From assembly GCA_964019055.1 (NCBI GenBank), contig OZ025224.1, forward strand, positions 2,658,001 through 2,722,000: a stretch of DNA of 64,000 nucleotides. Reading direction: 5' to 3'. The notes below the pieces were generated by a model. The model saw nothing but the letters and a program-made list of their open reading frames with translations. It did not search any database and was not told the DNA's origin. Below, piece after piece: positions 1 through 11,393 of the stretch (position 1 is its first letter; each line of letters begins with the position of its first letter). A program made the translations under genes and the position numbers. This DNA is from Anthopleura xanthogrammica (lineage: Eukaryota > Cnidaria > Anthozoa > Actiniaria > Actiniidae).

Positions 1-877
1 ATCGGCAGTTTCCTAGACTTGCTCAAAAGCTTCGTTGACAAAGAACATTTGGCCGGTTGGCTATAGAAGGAACCCCAAGACATTGGTATCCTAATTGCGG
101 TTTCTTCTATTCCACTTGTGTTCTTTCCAAGTTTTTTTTAAGCACCGCCTTGAGGCATCATTCACGGTTCCGACTTTCCTTAGTAACCGTTGCTATATCC
201 CAAAAGCTCAACAAAGTTGCCAGAATATCTCAGAATTCAAAACTCTGATCGTTTCAAATGTTTACTGTCCTGTGGAAATAGAAGAAAATTGCTTCGTAAT
301 CCTCGTAGTACTCTTTAAACAGATACTGTGTAGTTGTTTGTGGGACAAGATTTTAATTTCAGTGGGAAAACTGCTGCAACGGTGATTGGTTCACTATTCT
401 GTCTGAGTCGGGACAATAATTGTGTCACCATGCTCCGACTTTTTCACTTTTACCGCCGTTGTATTACTCCCCTCTTTCAAAACAACATAACAGTGGGTCG
501 GAATATGTTATCAAACGCGTGTCCCCACAAAGAACCCGTTACCCCTTTAAGTATAGCAGAAAACAAAAATATCGTGAAGAAGTTAACCTCCGAATGCATA
601 GTTGGGGATCGCGGCAACAAACTCTCGTGAATCAATTAAGAAAAATCGAGACTTCTTTTCAATTAATTGCTGTTGCGATCTTAAGGGCGCAGTGCACGCA
701 TCGATAAACAACTTCCAACCCAATCCTGTTGCTAGCCTTTACCAAACGGTGTGTTTGAAGTCGCACGCGCATTAACCAAGATTCATCAAGCAGCCACCGG
801 TCGCTTGTCTTTGTCCAGCGGAGCCTTCAAAGGGCGCAAGCGTATAAGAGTCAACGTAAAATCAATTACCGTCTTTT
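1..877. other. No gene recognised
   Basis: Several overlapping open frames of 60-100 codons occur on the + strand here, but none shows a recognisable domain, a codon bias or a consistent start. I see no RNA gene. The segment is the distal upstream region of the homeobox gene. Confidence 0.5.
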
Positions 878-1097
878 GTTTAACTTTGTTTCCCGCGCTT
901 AATGCTTTTCAATCTCAATCACCTTGAGCGCGGTATTTAATCGCTTTCTGTTATTTCAAATAATCAACTCAAATCCCCGCTTTTCAAACACCTGCGCCCT
1001 CAGCGCAACAGACCACCGACCTTCTGTCATCCCGACATACGCGGCAGCGGCTCTCTCTTTGATATGTAGGATGCTGGTATAAATACTGCAGGATCTA
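878..1097 (+). promoter_or_regulatory. Promoter-proximal block of the homeobox gene, duplicated elsewhere in the window
   Basis: This 220-bp block ends in the TATA box of the homeobox gene. A second copy, about 94% identical by eye, lies inverted at 27563-27775. A run of about 50 bases in the middle, beginning CACCTGCGCCCTCAGCGC, is unchanged between copies. The only sizeable indel is a 7-base deletion just before the TATA box of the copy. Such conservation in non-coding DNA suggests either a recent duplication or a functional regulatory module. Confidence 0.6.
1078..1085 (+). promoter_or_regulatory. TATA box of the homeobox gene
   Basis: TATAAATA lies 78 bp upstream of the first in-frame ATG (1163), at a good distance for a start site near 1108-1115, where a pyrimidine-rich CTCATTCAG resembles an initiator. 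The ATG context AAAAATGT is acceptable. Confidence 0.6.
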
Positions 1098-1162
1098 AAC
1101 CCAACTCATTCAGTTCCTCTGTTGTCCAGTACAGAGCGAAGTAACCTAGTCAAAACGTAAAA

Positions 1163-2039
1163 ATGTATCAACCTATTGTAGTTGATGTCTCGTCCAAAAC
1201 CAAACCACTCGGCAACAAGAAAGCTTCCTTCATGGTAGAAGATCTTCTACGAAGTACGCATGACTTCAGTACAGATACCACTGACTGCTCGTCATCGCAG
1301 CAACTCAACACTGAAGGACACTGCAAGACATCAACAAGTCTTTGCTGGATTAAAGAAGATTCCGGGTCAACTGAAACATCACCAAACCACTACACATCAT
1401 CAAGAGGTGGGTTATTTATCATCACCAGGGAAAACTTCCATTGCTGGGGAAAATGGTTTTCCAATTGATTTGGATATTCAAAGCTCATCCAACTCTATCT
1501 TTCTTTTAACAGATGAGTCCGTGCACTACCATGAAGACGATCAGTCCCCTCCATCTTCTACGTCCAATACAGCAGCAGCCTTCTCGCCCGATCAAGAGCA
1601 ACACCTTGAGAAAGTCTTCAGACTTCAACAGTACCTTGGAACCAAAGAACGTCAACGCCTCGCCTCTACAATACGAGCAACCGACAAACAAGTCAAGATG
1701 TGGTTCCAAAACAAACGAATGACGCTCAAGCTCCAGATAGACAAAGCACAACACAGACAAGCCAAGCTAGCCTACCTGAACAGCCTCGCAAAATGTCTTC
1801 TAAATACTACACACCAACCAAGCTTGCCACGACCAGCAATCGTCAAGCCATCGGTCCGTAAGTGTTCCAGTCACTCGTCCCCACAAGTACCATACAGGAT
1901 CTACAATGATCAGCTGTCAAGACGGTACTCAAGACCCCAACGAGTAACACCGTACAGTTGGAATCAGAACAGATACAGACCTGATTGGTTACCTTATGTT
2001 GTTCACTATCATCCACAAGTAGTGCCTTCTTTGTCTTGA
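1163..2039 (+). CDS. NK-like (ANTP-class) homeobox transcription factor
   Basis: The protein is a sequence-specific DNA-binding regulator acting in the nucleus. The homeodomain is encoded at about 1560-1739: Phe8, Leu16, Phe20, then helix 3 with QVKMWFQNKRM (Trp48, Phe49, Gln50, Asn51, Arg53). Gln50 and the unusual Lys52 and Thr55 resemble VENTX/NK-type divergent homeodomains more than Hox. Upstream, the frame opening at 1163 encodes ASFMVEDLL, which resembles the short repression motif found near the N-terminus of NK-class proteins. That frame ends at 1468, and the homeodomain lies in the next frame (open 1260-2039). A GT/AG intron at 1254-1428 (175 nt) would join the two frames exactly. A 22-nt GT..AG stretch at 1407-1428 would also do so but is far too short for an animal intron, and a sequencing frameshift is possible. 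The stop is at 2037-2039 and AATAAA lies 48 bp beyond it. Family is sure, exact subfamily is not. Confidence 0.8.
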
Positions 2040-2086
2040 TCAATTGGATTCGTGTTGACAAAATGTACTGTTGAGCAAATCATTCG

Positions 2087-2092
2087 AATAAA
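2087..2092 (+). other. Polyadenylation signal of the homeobox gene
   Basis: AATAAA lies 48 bp after the stop codon of the homeobox gene, consistent with a short 3' UTR. Confidence 0.55.
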
Positions 2093-4734
2093 CAATCCAG
2101 TATTGCATATTGAAACTTGTAAATAAGGGATAATATATAGTCATAAAAGGTAAATTTAATAGAAATAAAATATTGTTTAATAATATCTCAATGTGTTGTT
2201 CTGACTACTTACTTTATTGTCTTTTTCAATATATATAGTCAACATTATTCTTGAAAACCAAAACTTTAAAAAGTATCTAGCTCTTGTCATTCATCAACAT
2301 TTCAATTAAGAAAGATTCACAAAAGCACAAATTTGGCTTTTTCCTGACTCCACAAAGTTTATCGTTTTGTTGTCAATTTTTTTTCAAGTAAGTTTAAATT
2401 ATTTAAACGTACAAATGAATGTGCATGCGATACCACTGAAAACCGCTGATCAAAGAAAACACATGTTCATAAGCGGTCTACGCGCGCGCAGTGACGAAAA
2501 CATGTCATTTCATAATGGACTACGTCGACGATACGGCGGCCATCTTGTTAGGACTCTTTCGGAGCCAAACTATTGTGGTTTTCCTTCGTCAAATCTTGAA
2601 TTTTCCACAGGAAGCCCGTGAAGTTTCCAACCTGGTTAGTATATTATATGTAATGTGGAAAAAAATTGCTACTAAGGGGATAGGGTTGATATCAAATGCC
2701 ACAGCGCGCGCAGAAAAAAATATTTTATTGATAGAATCAAATACCAATTCATGTTTTCCTTCATTTATTAGAGTGGTTCGCCTGTGATTTTCCATACATC
2801 GGTTCAATTGTCAAGGACAAAAGCATTCAATCGAGTCTTCGAGGTAGTTTCAAATAATTATTTAAGGAGGCTCGAAATGGTTTTCCTTGAACGAGCGCGC
2901 GCTCTCTTAAATGACGCAGCACTGAATCATTTGAAATGGAAATAGGAAAATTTTGTCCTAAAAAACCTCATACTTAAACTAAAATAACTCAAAAACTGGA
3001 CGGTAATTTTTTTATTTTATTTTGCATGTGGTTTTTATTGAATGGTTTGTAAGTGCAAAGAAAAAATAAAAAGATTCTGTAATGGGGAACGTCCTTAAAT
3101 AAACTTCATTGAATTTTGAGAATTTCTCATTACAGACTTTTTCTTTTTCGGTCTAATCAAAGATTGGATCATGAACTTCAAACATGCCCATTTTAAACGA
3201 CTTTCACCATTCGGTTTTTGAGTTATGATTTTTTAAATGAAAAACTTTGCACACATTTTAAGTGTTCTATCGTTGTCATAGCAACCGTGCTACGTCATAT
3301 TTTTACGTCAAATAATTTAAATCTCCTGAGAATTGGAACCTATTGTTTTGCCCTCCAAATTGAGCGGCATTCCGACGTGCTGCAAGGAGTCTATAGGACA
3401 ATATTCAGAAATACTGAACATGAAGGGCATGTAGCCAAGTTAGGCTTGTATTACAGTTGTAATGTTATTTAGTGCTTGCCTGATGAAATACTTTATCGAT
3501 TAAAACATAATATTTAGAACTAACTCAAATATTTGAATTGTTTAATAATATGATAATATATGATAATATGATAATATATAATAATATTTCGGGAGGCAAG
3601 CTGTTGCCTCCCAACATTTTTTCCATACATTTCTCTGTAAAAGCAGCCAACTTCGGTCGCCCATATCTTCGGCGTTATTCAATAAAACCACTTCAAACTT
3701 TCCAATTTTACTAATTTTACTATGCTTTTTTCAAATATCATATTTTCTTTTTTGTTGGATTAAAATTTAAAATGTCACGTAATACCTGATAAACCCTCAT
3801 TCACTGTCATCAGTTCAAACTTACAGTACTTATAGTGAGAAGTATGGCTTATAACTGTCAAAAAAGACAGTTTCCAAAATACTTTCTTTCAAAATAAGCT
3901 TGCTGGATAGAATCAAAAGTGATAAAAGCGACAAATATGTCTTTCAAGTTTAAGTTAACTTCAAGTGCAGCTGTTGAACGAGTCGCCAGAGATCGGAGCA
4001 TGTGCTTTGGATGTTAGCGTTGAATTAAACCTCCTTAGCTTGAAGAATTTCACCGCTATCTTCTTTGAATGATGAATAATCTGAAGATTTTATTTACTCA
4101 AGACTGGTAGACAGCTTAGGATCAACAAAAACTGATAAATAGGGGAATTTGTCTGTCTAAGACTGCTCGACAGTTAGCAGGTAAGATTTGCTTTTACCTA
4201 AAAATCAAGCCTCCATCTCGCTCTGTTTATTTTCTGTAAAAAGGGTAAAACGGGTAAAAATTTGCTTGATACTATAGTTAGCTCTTTTTTACATACTCTG
4301 AATGTATTTTTGAATTAATTTTATTGCGAAAACCATATAAAACAACAAGTAAACGAAAACATTTAAAGCTCCATAAGCTTAACTTGTTTGGCGAAATCTA
4401 TGAAAACAAATGGCTTTCTTTTACCATACATAACTTATTACGCCTTTCAATATCTATCATTAATAGACCCCTAGTAGCTCAGCCAATCACAGGGCTCGAT
4501 TGGTGATAGACCATTAGTAGGTTTTTTCTAAAGTGGAATATCCCGAGATAGCGAACCAATGAGAGCACGCCATCTATGTAGGTTCCCGCGTTGGTATATA
4601 CTAACAACTAATAAGAACTAAAATGAAATAATTTAATACTATGCACTTAACGCAAGCTATAAGACAGAACATTGATGTTCTGAATTGTCACTTTCTAATA
4701 GAAATTTATATAGAGTTGACGTAAAACTAGAAAA
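2093..4734. other. Intergenic, repeat remnants only
   Basis: No coding frame with domain character is visible. It holds one copy of the dispersed CCACAGGAAGCCC box (2605-2617), a relic at about 2790-2870 similar to the fold-back at 52890-53035, a partial fold-back unit (3315-3396) and an AT-rich simple stretch at 3540-3590. Confidence 0.5.
3315..3396 (+). repeat. Partial copy of the AATAGACCCC fold-back family
   Basis: It contains CCTATTGTTTTG..CTCCAAATTGAG..GCATTCCGACGTGCTGC and ends in GGAGTCTATA, matching the right arms of the elements at 13634-13912 and 53308-53450. Confidence 0.6.
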
Positions 4735-5350
4735 GTTATTAATATATCTTATTGAATTTGGAAGACTATTCCGGTCTTATTTAGCAACTACATAATTGAA
4801 AGGTACTCTGGCCAAATGATGCCGAATTGTACGACTGGGCAAATATGATTTCAGTTTTTCTGCATGGGCAATGACAGTATAATTAACAATTCTAAAAATT
4901 AACTTAATTTTCAGGCTGAGACCTGATGAACCGCCTTCGGTTTCTCAGGGTCAGGAGTCCCAATTTAGCCCTCATTCTTTGCATGAGTGCATGCTGCCCT
5001 ATTGGTTTTAATTACGGAACGCATTGCCTGATTTTGAAGTCTCTCAAGACTATCTATCATTCCTTTAGTATACGTTCCACCCAGACTGTAGATCTATAGT
5101 CAAAAATTGGCAACATGATTTGCTTATGAATTTTCAGCAGCACGTTTCTTGACAAGAAGCTGGAAAGTCTGCTGAGGAGGACAATTTTGGGATAAGCTCT
5201 CCTGCGTGTGTTTCAACCAGACGTTTTCAATTTCCTTTAGCCAATATTTCATGGTTAATGACGTTGTTTTCCTTTGATTGGGAGAGAGAATTCAATTCGA
5301 ATGAGTGCGTTAGAAGAGCATTTTTTAATCAAATTTATCTTGGTTTTCTT
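4735..5350 (-). pseudogene. Decayed LINE reverse transcriptase, C-terminal part
   Basis: Read on the minus strand in shifting frames, this shows typical LINE RT 3'-end blocks: LLKIHKQIMLPIFDYRSTVW, then SLERLQNQAMRSVIKT, then TLRNRRRFIRSQ, then LPSRTIRHHLARVPFNYV. Frameshifts and stops separate the blocks, so it is a dead copy. The order (thumb region, then the conserved C-terminal tail) agrees with jockey/CR1-like non-LTR elements. The exact clade is not resolved. Confidence 0.7.
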
Positions 5351-5491
5351 TCTTGTATCGACAAAATTTATTGTGGTCATCAAGACATCTAGATGTCTAG
5401 CACCTTAGAACTGTGAATAGATCACGAAGCATTTTACGGTGAATTTAGGAATAAGATTTAGGACAATATCTAGTTTCTGGCATGGATCCAA

Positions 5492-5497
5492 TTTATT
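5492..5497 (-). other. Polyadenylation signal downstream of the 5566-6393 gene
   Basis: AATAAA on the minus strand (TTTATT on plus), about 70 nt after the stop codon of the adjacent minus-strand gene. Confidence 0.45.
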
Positions 5498-5565
5498 GGT
5501 TTAGGGAATAGTTACCTGCGTCTCCCCAATCATTAGCTCTTTTTCATCTGTCAACTCCTGATTTT

Positions 5566-6393
5566 TTACTCCTCTTTTAATTTTGTTGTTGTTGTTCTTT
5601 CGGCAGGGCAAGCGAGTTGAACTTTTGTTTGCAATATTGTGATTTCTTTCTCGGCTTCAAACGCTTTATTTCCTATCTTCTCCAGAAGTTTGAGAGTTTG
5701 TTCATACGCCAGTGCTCGGCTTTCTCCATAATCGTATCCTACAAAGCCACATGCTACAGCCAAAGCCAAAACAACAAAGCGTGATGGCGTCATCGGAATT
5801 CCCATAACAACAGCAACAACGAAAGCGCTTGCAGCGAAAAGTAATATTTTATGTAGAACTCTGCTTTCTTCAATACCTTTTATGCTTAGTTCTTTAAGGT
5901 TTTTGAAGTCGTGAACAATATTTTGGGTTCTAAGTCTTCTTTCTTCCAACATTTCCATCACTTTCATCAGCTCAGTATCACAAACATTTGTCAAACTATT
6001 TTCCTCATCTCCGTTTAATGACGTTTTCGTGTATACGTAATCCAGAATGGGTTTAACTTCTCCCTCAATGATCAGATTCACAACCCCCAGGTAAACAGTA
6101 GCGCCAAAGTATGCTCGGTTTGCCGCGGTTAAAAGTTTTGGACCTTTTTGAATCAGTTGCTGGATAAATTCTTTTATCGAGGGATATTCCAGGACTTTCT
6201 CCACGTCAGGATTTTCTTCAGAAATACCAAGAAGAACTTTTGCTGCCTCTAGAACAAGTTGTTGTGAAACTATGCCTTGTTTCAAGAGTTTTTCAAGCCC
6301 TTCAAGACTGTTGCCTTTATCCGCTAGTAGTGCCCTCGAAGGGTCTAGTACCAACACCAGAAGAAGAAAATAGCCGTTTTTCTTTCCAAACAT
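5566..6393 (-). CDS. Secreted/membrane protein of an unrecognised family (member A)
   Basis: A single-exon gene of 275 residues; I do not recognise the family. Residues 1-22 look like a signal peptide or signal anchor (YFLLLVLVLDPSRALLA). Residues 70-110 hold YPSIKEFIQQLI and RAYFGATVYLGVV, a moderately hydrophobic helix. Cys138 follows, then a charged helical stretch (about 140-178) likely to form a coiled coil. Two closely spaced strongly hydrophobic segments (about 182-200 and 204-221) make a hairpin, followed by YDYGESRALAYEQTLKLLEK, another long amphipathic helix, and Cys262. The gene at 29432-30436 has the same order, the same two cysteines and clear similarity through both halves. The layout resembles helical membrane-inserting proteins (apolipoprotein-L-like or helical pore-formers), but only by architecture. 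The start was chosen because the signal peptide begins there. Confidence 0.75.
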   Translation of the reverse strand: MFGKKNGYFLLLVLVLDPSRALLADKGNSLEGLEKLLKQGIVSQQLVLEAAKVLLGISEENPDVEKVLEYPSIKEFIQQLIQKGPKLLTAANRAYFGATVYLGVVNLIIEGEVKPILDYVYTKTSLNGDEENSLTNVCDTELMKVMEMLEERRLRTQNIVHDFKNLKELSIKGIEESRVLHKILLFAASAFVVAVVMGIPMTPSRFVVLALAVACGFVGYDYGESRALAYEQTLKLLEKIGNKAFEAEKEITILQTKVQLACPAERTTTTKLKEE

Positions 6394-6466
6394 GATGGGA
6401 AAAGTAGGAACGAATTCGCTGGATATTCTCTCAGCTACGGAAGAACTCAGCTGTTGCAGCTGCAGA

Positions 6467-6503
6467 CATACATTCCTAGAAATGGAAATTCTAGGTATGT
6501 ATG
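6467..6503. promoter_or_regulatory. Near-perfect palindrome upstream of member A
   Basis: Two 15-base arms (CATACATTCCTAGAA and its inverse, one mismatch) are separated by 7 bases. The site lies 74-110 bp upstream of the ATG at 6393. Each arm includes TTCCTAGAA or its counterpart, fitting the STAT-type TTCN3GAA pattern. Functional meaning is inference. Confidence 0.4.
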
Positions 6504-6990
6504 GTGCAATCTTTTGATTGGTTAAAAGCTGGAATAATTTTTATGTTATAGAGATATCAATAAAACAACCAGTAATGTTATGGCTATTATCCACCAAATG
6601 ATTGACAAATATTTTCCTCTATAGTTCTCATCAAAGAAAAAACTGAAAAAAATACCAAATAACAAAATTGATAACCAATGGAATACTAAATCAGTTAAAC
6701 AGAATTCAGTAAAAATTCAGTATCAGACTCATCTACCAAGTCCTCATGATCCTGATGAAAATCCTCAGAATCCATCTGAAATTATAAATTTATTAATTAT
6801 TCTCATCCTCACAGAACTTCAAATCTACGTCCGACAACAAATGATCTTGAAATCTAAGATTCTTTACTAAGTGATCAGATCATAAAAACTAAATCAAAAA
6901 ACCATAAAGTATCAGTAATCTTTCCTCAATTTTCTATATAAAGACATATTTTTTCGAGTTTCCATCCCAACACTCGAGTTAATAAATCCC
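6504..6990. other. Intergenic, nothing recognised
   Basis: AT-rich sequence with no frame, hairpin or repeat that I can assign. Confidence 0.5.
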
Positions 6991-6997
6991 GAAGGTT

Positions 6998-7339
6998 TTG
7001 ATTAACGGAAGACAATGCACAACCTCGCACAACAAAGTCGGTCGCGTAGCAATGAAATTGTTGGTAAAACCTTGTTGTCGCATCATGCCTCACGAAAGCT
7101 TCGAAATGGTAGCAAAGGAAAAATACATATATCTCAAACAGTTCCATCTAGACTCATTATTGATGATAATTGATGATAAACGAAGCTTTATACACGCAGC
7201 TCCTAAATTATGGAACAATATCCCTGAAGAAATCAAACAAGCAGAAACAATATCTATTTTCAAAACCAGACTGAAGACTTTTCTTTTCAAAAAATTATTT
7301 TTCGCTTTAGATGTTATTTATTTGATTCATTACATTTGA
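6998..7339 (+). pseudogene. LINE reverse transcriptase C-terminal fragment
   Basis: The frame ends with SFIHAAPKLWNNIPEEIKQ followed by SIFKTRLKTFLF, the conserved tail of many metazoan LINE proteins (compare 24065-24751, VAAPSLWNTLPIEIKN). Upstream sequence contains stops, so only the last ~110 codons remain open. Confidence 0.75.
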
Positions 7340-7554
7340 TTTTTATTGTAAACGCATAGAGTTTTTGATATTCGTCTCTAAGAACCTTATATTATTATAA
7401 TGTTTTCTCAGACGAACAAGTCATAGCTAATCAATTTGCATAATAATTATTTTTAATTAGTAATAATGGTTCAGAGTTTGCTAGTAAAATAAGTGATACA
7501 GGTGAGGATGTTACTAAGTATATCCATATTTCACCTGCTTCTAGTTTTTGTTTC

Positions 7555-7768
7555 TCTACTGTCTGAAGATCTCAAGTTAAGAGTAGGATCATCATTCATT
7601 ATTGATTCATTAGGGTGAGACCCAATGAAATCTTACTACTGGGGTAACAATGTAATTCAATTCTACTGTCTGAAGATCTCAAGTTAAGAGTAGGATTATC
7701 ATTCATTACTGATTCATTAGGGTGAGACCCAATGAAATCTTACTACTGGGGTAACAATGTAATTCAAT
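7555..7768 (+). repeat. Direct tandem duplication of a 107-bp unit
   Basis: Two copies (7555-7661 and 7662-7768) beginning TCTACTGTCTGAAGATCTC and ending GTAATTCAAT differ at about two positions, indicating a recent duplication. No coding content. Confidence 0.85.
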
Positions 7769-8293
7769 GAGTGCAATGTAAACTCCATACAGCTCAGCTA
7801 ATTAGTATTCTGCATCTAAAAGTGGGAATATGACAGATCCATCTTTAAACAAAGTACTGAAAATGAGTTGTCTCTGATCAACTTATGAAATTTCTAGATT
7901 ACTCAGATTATTCACTTCAATGCTAGCAGAACCTTCTTTTCTCCTTTTACACTGGATTGGCATTCGCGGGGAAAGGAGACTCTATCCCCAAACGTCACTT
8001 CCGTTGTTTCGCATGCCTGAGCGTTGCCAAGGTAACGCGTGACATTTGAACGAGTCAAACGCATCGTTAGATTTTCTGATATTTTCTTTGATTTCCCTGT
8101 TACATTTTTAAAGAAATCACTTTCCCAGAGTGCTTTGTGAGCTTTGATGCACATTGCCTATTATTATCATTGGTAAGTCAAGGAGGCCTTCGAGCGGAAC
8201 GGTACTAACCAACGTAGCTCCGTATACTTTTGAAGTCCTATAACTTTAAACAAACCTAATCGACATATACATAACTAAATTTACTAAAGAAAG
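7769..8293. other. Intergenic, nothing recognised
   Basis: A minus-strand 80-codon frame at 7912-8154 lacks any recognisable feature. No RNA gene seen. Confidence 0.45.
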
Positions 8294-9830
8294 ATGACTA
8301 AAGATAATCTACAAAAGATAAGGAAAGAAAACAGCGATCTAAAGCTAGAAATAGCCAATCTTAAGGACGATCTCAACGAACTCAAGAACAAAATGGCAGC
8401 TCTCCCTGACAAGCACGATCTTCAAGACAGTGTCCAATACTTGAGCGATGAATATGATGATATCAAAATCAATAAGACATCCTTGGACCAAGATCTGAAG
8501 AGTTTCGAGGGTAGACTAAATGCTATCAGCAACAAGGTTGGTGTTATCGAAGAGAATTTGGACGCAATTGTGGAGTATAGCTACCAGTATAATTTAAAAA
8601 TCTTTGGCGTTGCACAATCTTGCCCGACGGAGACAGCCGAAGATACCGTCAAGATCTGCCTTAAGGTGTTTCCCAGTAGTTTTTTATTGACCACACTTCC
8701 CATGTTCATCTAGCGAATTGAAAACCTTTTCCTGATCTGATCAAAATGAATTTTACACCAGACATCAAGCATAGATGGAAGTTTTGATTGATGTCAATTT
8801 CAACTCGATCGGCGTTTCCATGGCAACGGAAAACAATGATCGTTGAAATCAGTTTTCCTTGAATATCTCCCGTTTTCGATGAGCTTCAAAAAAATGACTA
8901 TATACATGCTAAACTTCGCATTCAGGCACAGCTATTCAGATGAGAATTAGAGGGTTGGATTAGAGCGATTTCGAATAAATCGCAAAAACATTCTGTGACC
9001 GCTTATTATGATACTGGAAACTATAGCAGAACAAAAAAATCCTTCGCGTTCGCAAAATAATCGGTCAAACTACTGCTAAACGTTACCTACAATATCTATT
9101 TACCTTAGCTGTATTCATTCGTTCGTTTGAGAGATAATTTTGAAATTGCTAGGAAGGTGAAATCGTTCAAACTATTCTACTGAAAGCACCTGTACAAGAA
9201 AAATTCTAACTCCGCAAAGAAAAAGTTTTCACAAATGTCGCTTTCAGGAAAGGTAAATAGATATTGTAGGTAACGTTTAGCAGTAGTTTGACCGATTATT
9301 TTGCGAACGCGAAGGATTTTTTTGTTCTGCTATAGTTTCCAGTATCATAATAAGCGGTCACAGAATGTTTTTGCGATTTATTCGAAATCGCTCTAATCCA
9401 ACCCTCTAATTATCATCTGAATAGCTGTGCCTGAATGCGAAGTTTAGCATGTATATAGTCATTTTTCTGAAGCTCATCGAAAACGGGAGATATTCAAGGA
9501 AAACTGATTTCAACGATCATTGTTTTCCGTTGCCATGGAAACGCCGATCGAGTTGAAATTGACATCAATCAAAACTTCCATCTATGCTTGATGTCTGGTG
9601 TAAAATTCATTTTGATCAGACCAGGAAAAGGTTTTCAATTCGCTAGATGAACATGAGAAGTGTGGTCAATAAAAAACTACTGGGAAACACCTTAAACTAT
9701 TTAAAGAAATTGGAGCTAACATTACAGAACAAGATATAGACATTGCCCACAGAATCCCGAACCGAGATAAATCTGCACAATATCCTCCATCAATAATTTG
9801 AAAATTTACAAGAAGAATAAACAGAATACG
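8294..9830 (+). pseudogene. LINE ORF1-like gene split by a fold-back transposon
   Basis: The left part (8294-8664) begins MTKDNLQKIRKENSDLKLEI, a long coiled coil, then enters YNLKIFGV, the first strand of an RRM as in L1/Tx1-type ORF1 proteins. The frame is interrupted at a TTAA by a 1,027-bp element (8665-9691). After the second TTAA the same protein resumes with ITEQDIDIAHRIPNR, the next ORF1 block, and then hits a TGA at about 9799. ORF1p coats the RNA of its own retrotransposon. A TTGA-repeat tail at about 10105-10125 may be the LINE or another element's 3' end. The copy is dead from both the insertion and the later stop. Confidence 0.75.
8665..9691. mobile_element. Fold-back (long-TIR) element with TTAA target duplication, copy 1
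   Basis: Arms of about 445 bp (8665-9108 and 9250-9691) are inverted copies, with about 140 bp of unique centre. The ends read GGTGTTTCCCAGTAGTTTTT and its complement, flanked by TTAA at 8661-8664 and 9692-9695. It is non-coding. TTAA duplication suggests mobilisation by a piggyBac-type transposase, which is inference. A shorter deleted relative lies at 33846-34543. Confidence 0.85.
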
Positions 9831-10159
9831 TATTATAATTTAGTTGGTAGAACTGACTTCAGATTTGTTATCATCGAACTAATTATTATTATTGTATTAT
9901 CCGTTTCTTTATTTCTTTTGTCTTTTGTCTTTTGTTATCTTGCCTTTGATATTAATCCTGAATTTATTATATACATTACCTGACTTCAGCTAGTAATTAT
10001 TACAGTTTCAATTTCATTTCATAACTATTCTACAACCTGCCTAGATTAGCAAAGCTATCAGCAGGTTGTGCAACAACTGTAATTATTTTATTTAATTTGA
10101 AAATAAATTGATTGATTGATTGATCATTAAATATATTATAAATTATTCACATGTTTTGC

Positions 10160-10590
10160 CTGTTTTCAAGTCGAGAGGGGCTGGGACCTAGCTTTTGTTT
10201 TTACGGGACGGAAGTCGCATGCATTGCCTGATTTCAGGCCGAGAAAAGAAAACTGAGTAATAATAATAATGGTTTGCGATGGAACTGCTCAACTACTGCT
10301 TATGAGAACAACTGGCGCACAAAAGGAATAACTTATTTCAATCTTCCTGTGATTCCGAAGTCAGAACCAAATTTGAGCTCCATTTTTCTGCAATTTCCCC
10401 AAGAATCTTCTTTTTTATCCCTTCGATGCTTAACTTATGTTTCTTTCTTTCTCTTCTCTTGTGATTCTAACTCATTTTCTTTCAAAACAAGTATGTACAA
10501 TGGTGTTCTTGAGCATATACTACCGACTTCCGTCCGGAAAAAACAATAGCTGGGTCCCAGCCTCTCTCGGCTTGAAATCAGGCAATGTCT
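10160..10590. repeat. Fold-back repeat
   Basis: The left arm (about 10160-10218, GAGAGGGGCTGGGACC..ACGGGACGGAAGTCG) is the inverse of the right arm (about 10522-10585). Further matching GCCTGATTTCA segments lie beside both arms. No coding content. Confidence 0.65.
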
Positions 10591-10827
10591 CTATCATTGC
10601 AGTTTCTTTTGTGTCTCTATTTTTAATACTATTACACGTTAACAAGCAATTCCTATTTCACGGATTTAGTGTTTACACTCTACAATAATTAATCGAGTAT
10701 CAATTATAACTAATATTATAAAACGCATGAATAATTAATGAGGAAAACACGATAGAAATCATTGTCCGTGGAGGAGGTTGTATATCTGATACAACACGCC
10801 CACTCATATTGTATATATTACTTGAGC

Positions 10828-10952
10828 TTTTTTAACACCTTGGACAATTATTCACATGTCTCTATCATTGCAAGCTCACGGTTCGTCTCACTTCGATGCA
10901 GAGGCACGGCTACCTTTCAAGATGGCGCAGAGAACTGTGAAAGGGACTATTG
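10828..10952 (+). repeat. Dispersed repeat (TTAACACCTTGGACAATTATTC family), copy 1
   Basis: It shares TTAACACCTTGGACAATTATTC, then CTCTATCATTGCAAG, then GGCTACCTTTCAAGATGG, with 19045-19169, and in part inverted with 16424-16567. Confidence 0.8.
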
Positions 10953-11264
10953 ACTGCGTGGACTGAAATTTGTTCTGAAATCCTACGAGTGAACGTCCGC
11001 AAACTTCACATGAGTGAACGCATCGAAAACAATAGATAATAAGGCAGACTTCTTTGATATTATTCGACTCATTGCATGCATGACCAAGTGGCGTAATTGC
11101 AGTTCGCTCGTCACGAAAAAGATTTTGGCAGATTTCGACTCCCGTATACATTGGAAAACTGAATCTTCCAAGCACTTTTATTGAATATCTGGATAACCTT
11201 GATCAAATTAGCAGATAGTTCTTGAGTTCACCACCTGTCCCATTTACCCCCATTTATGGCGTTG

Positions 11265-11274
11265 TATATATAAA
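11265..11274 (+). promoter_or_regulatory. TATA box of the SABATH methyltransferase gene
   Basis: TATATATAAA lies 120 bp upstream of the ATG at 11394. The spacing gives a 5' UTR of roughly 90-100 nt. Confidence 0.5.
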
Positions 11275-11393
11275 GAAACTGGTTTGGGTAGCCTGTGTAG
11301 TAACGCAAGTTTCTTTTCTGTGAGTATAGTGATCACTTCTATGCTCGGTTTATCACGACTTAAAATTTTACTGCTTGATAACGGCTGACAAGA

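Larger units (their letters stand above)
9831..11260. other. Intergenic with fold-back repeats
   Basis: It holds the fold-back at about 10160-10590 and a dispersed repeat at 10828-10952. Small open frames here have no domain content. Confidence 0.5.
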
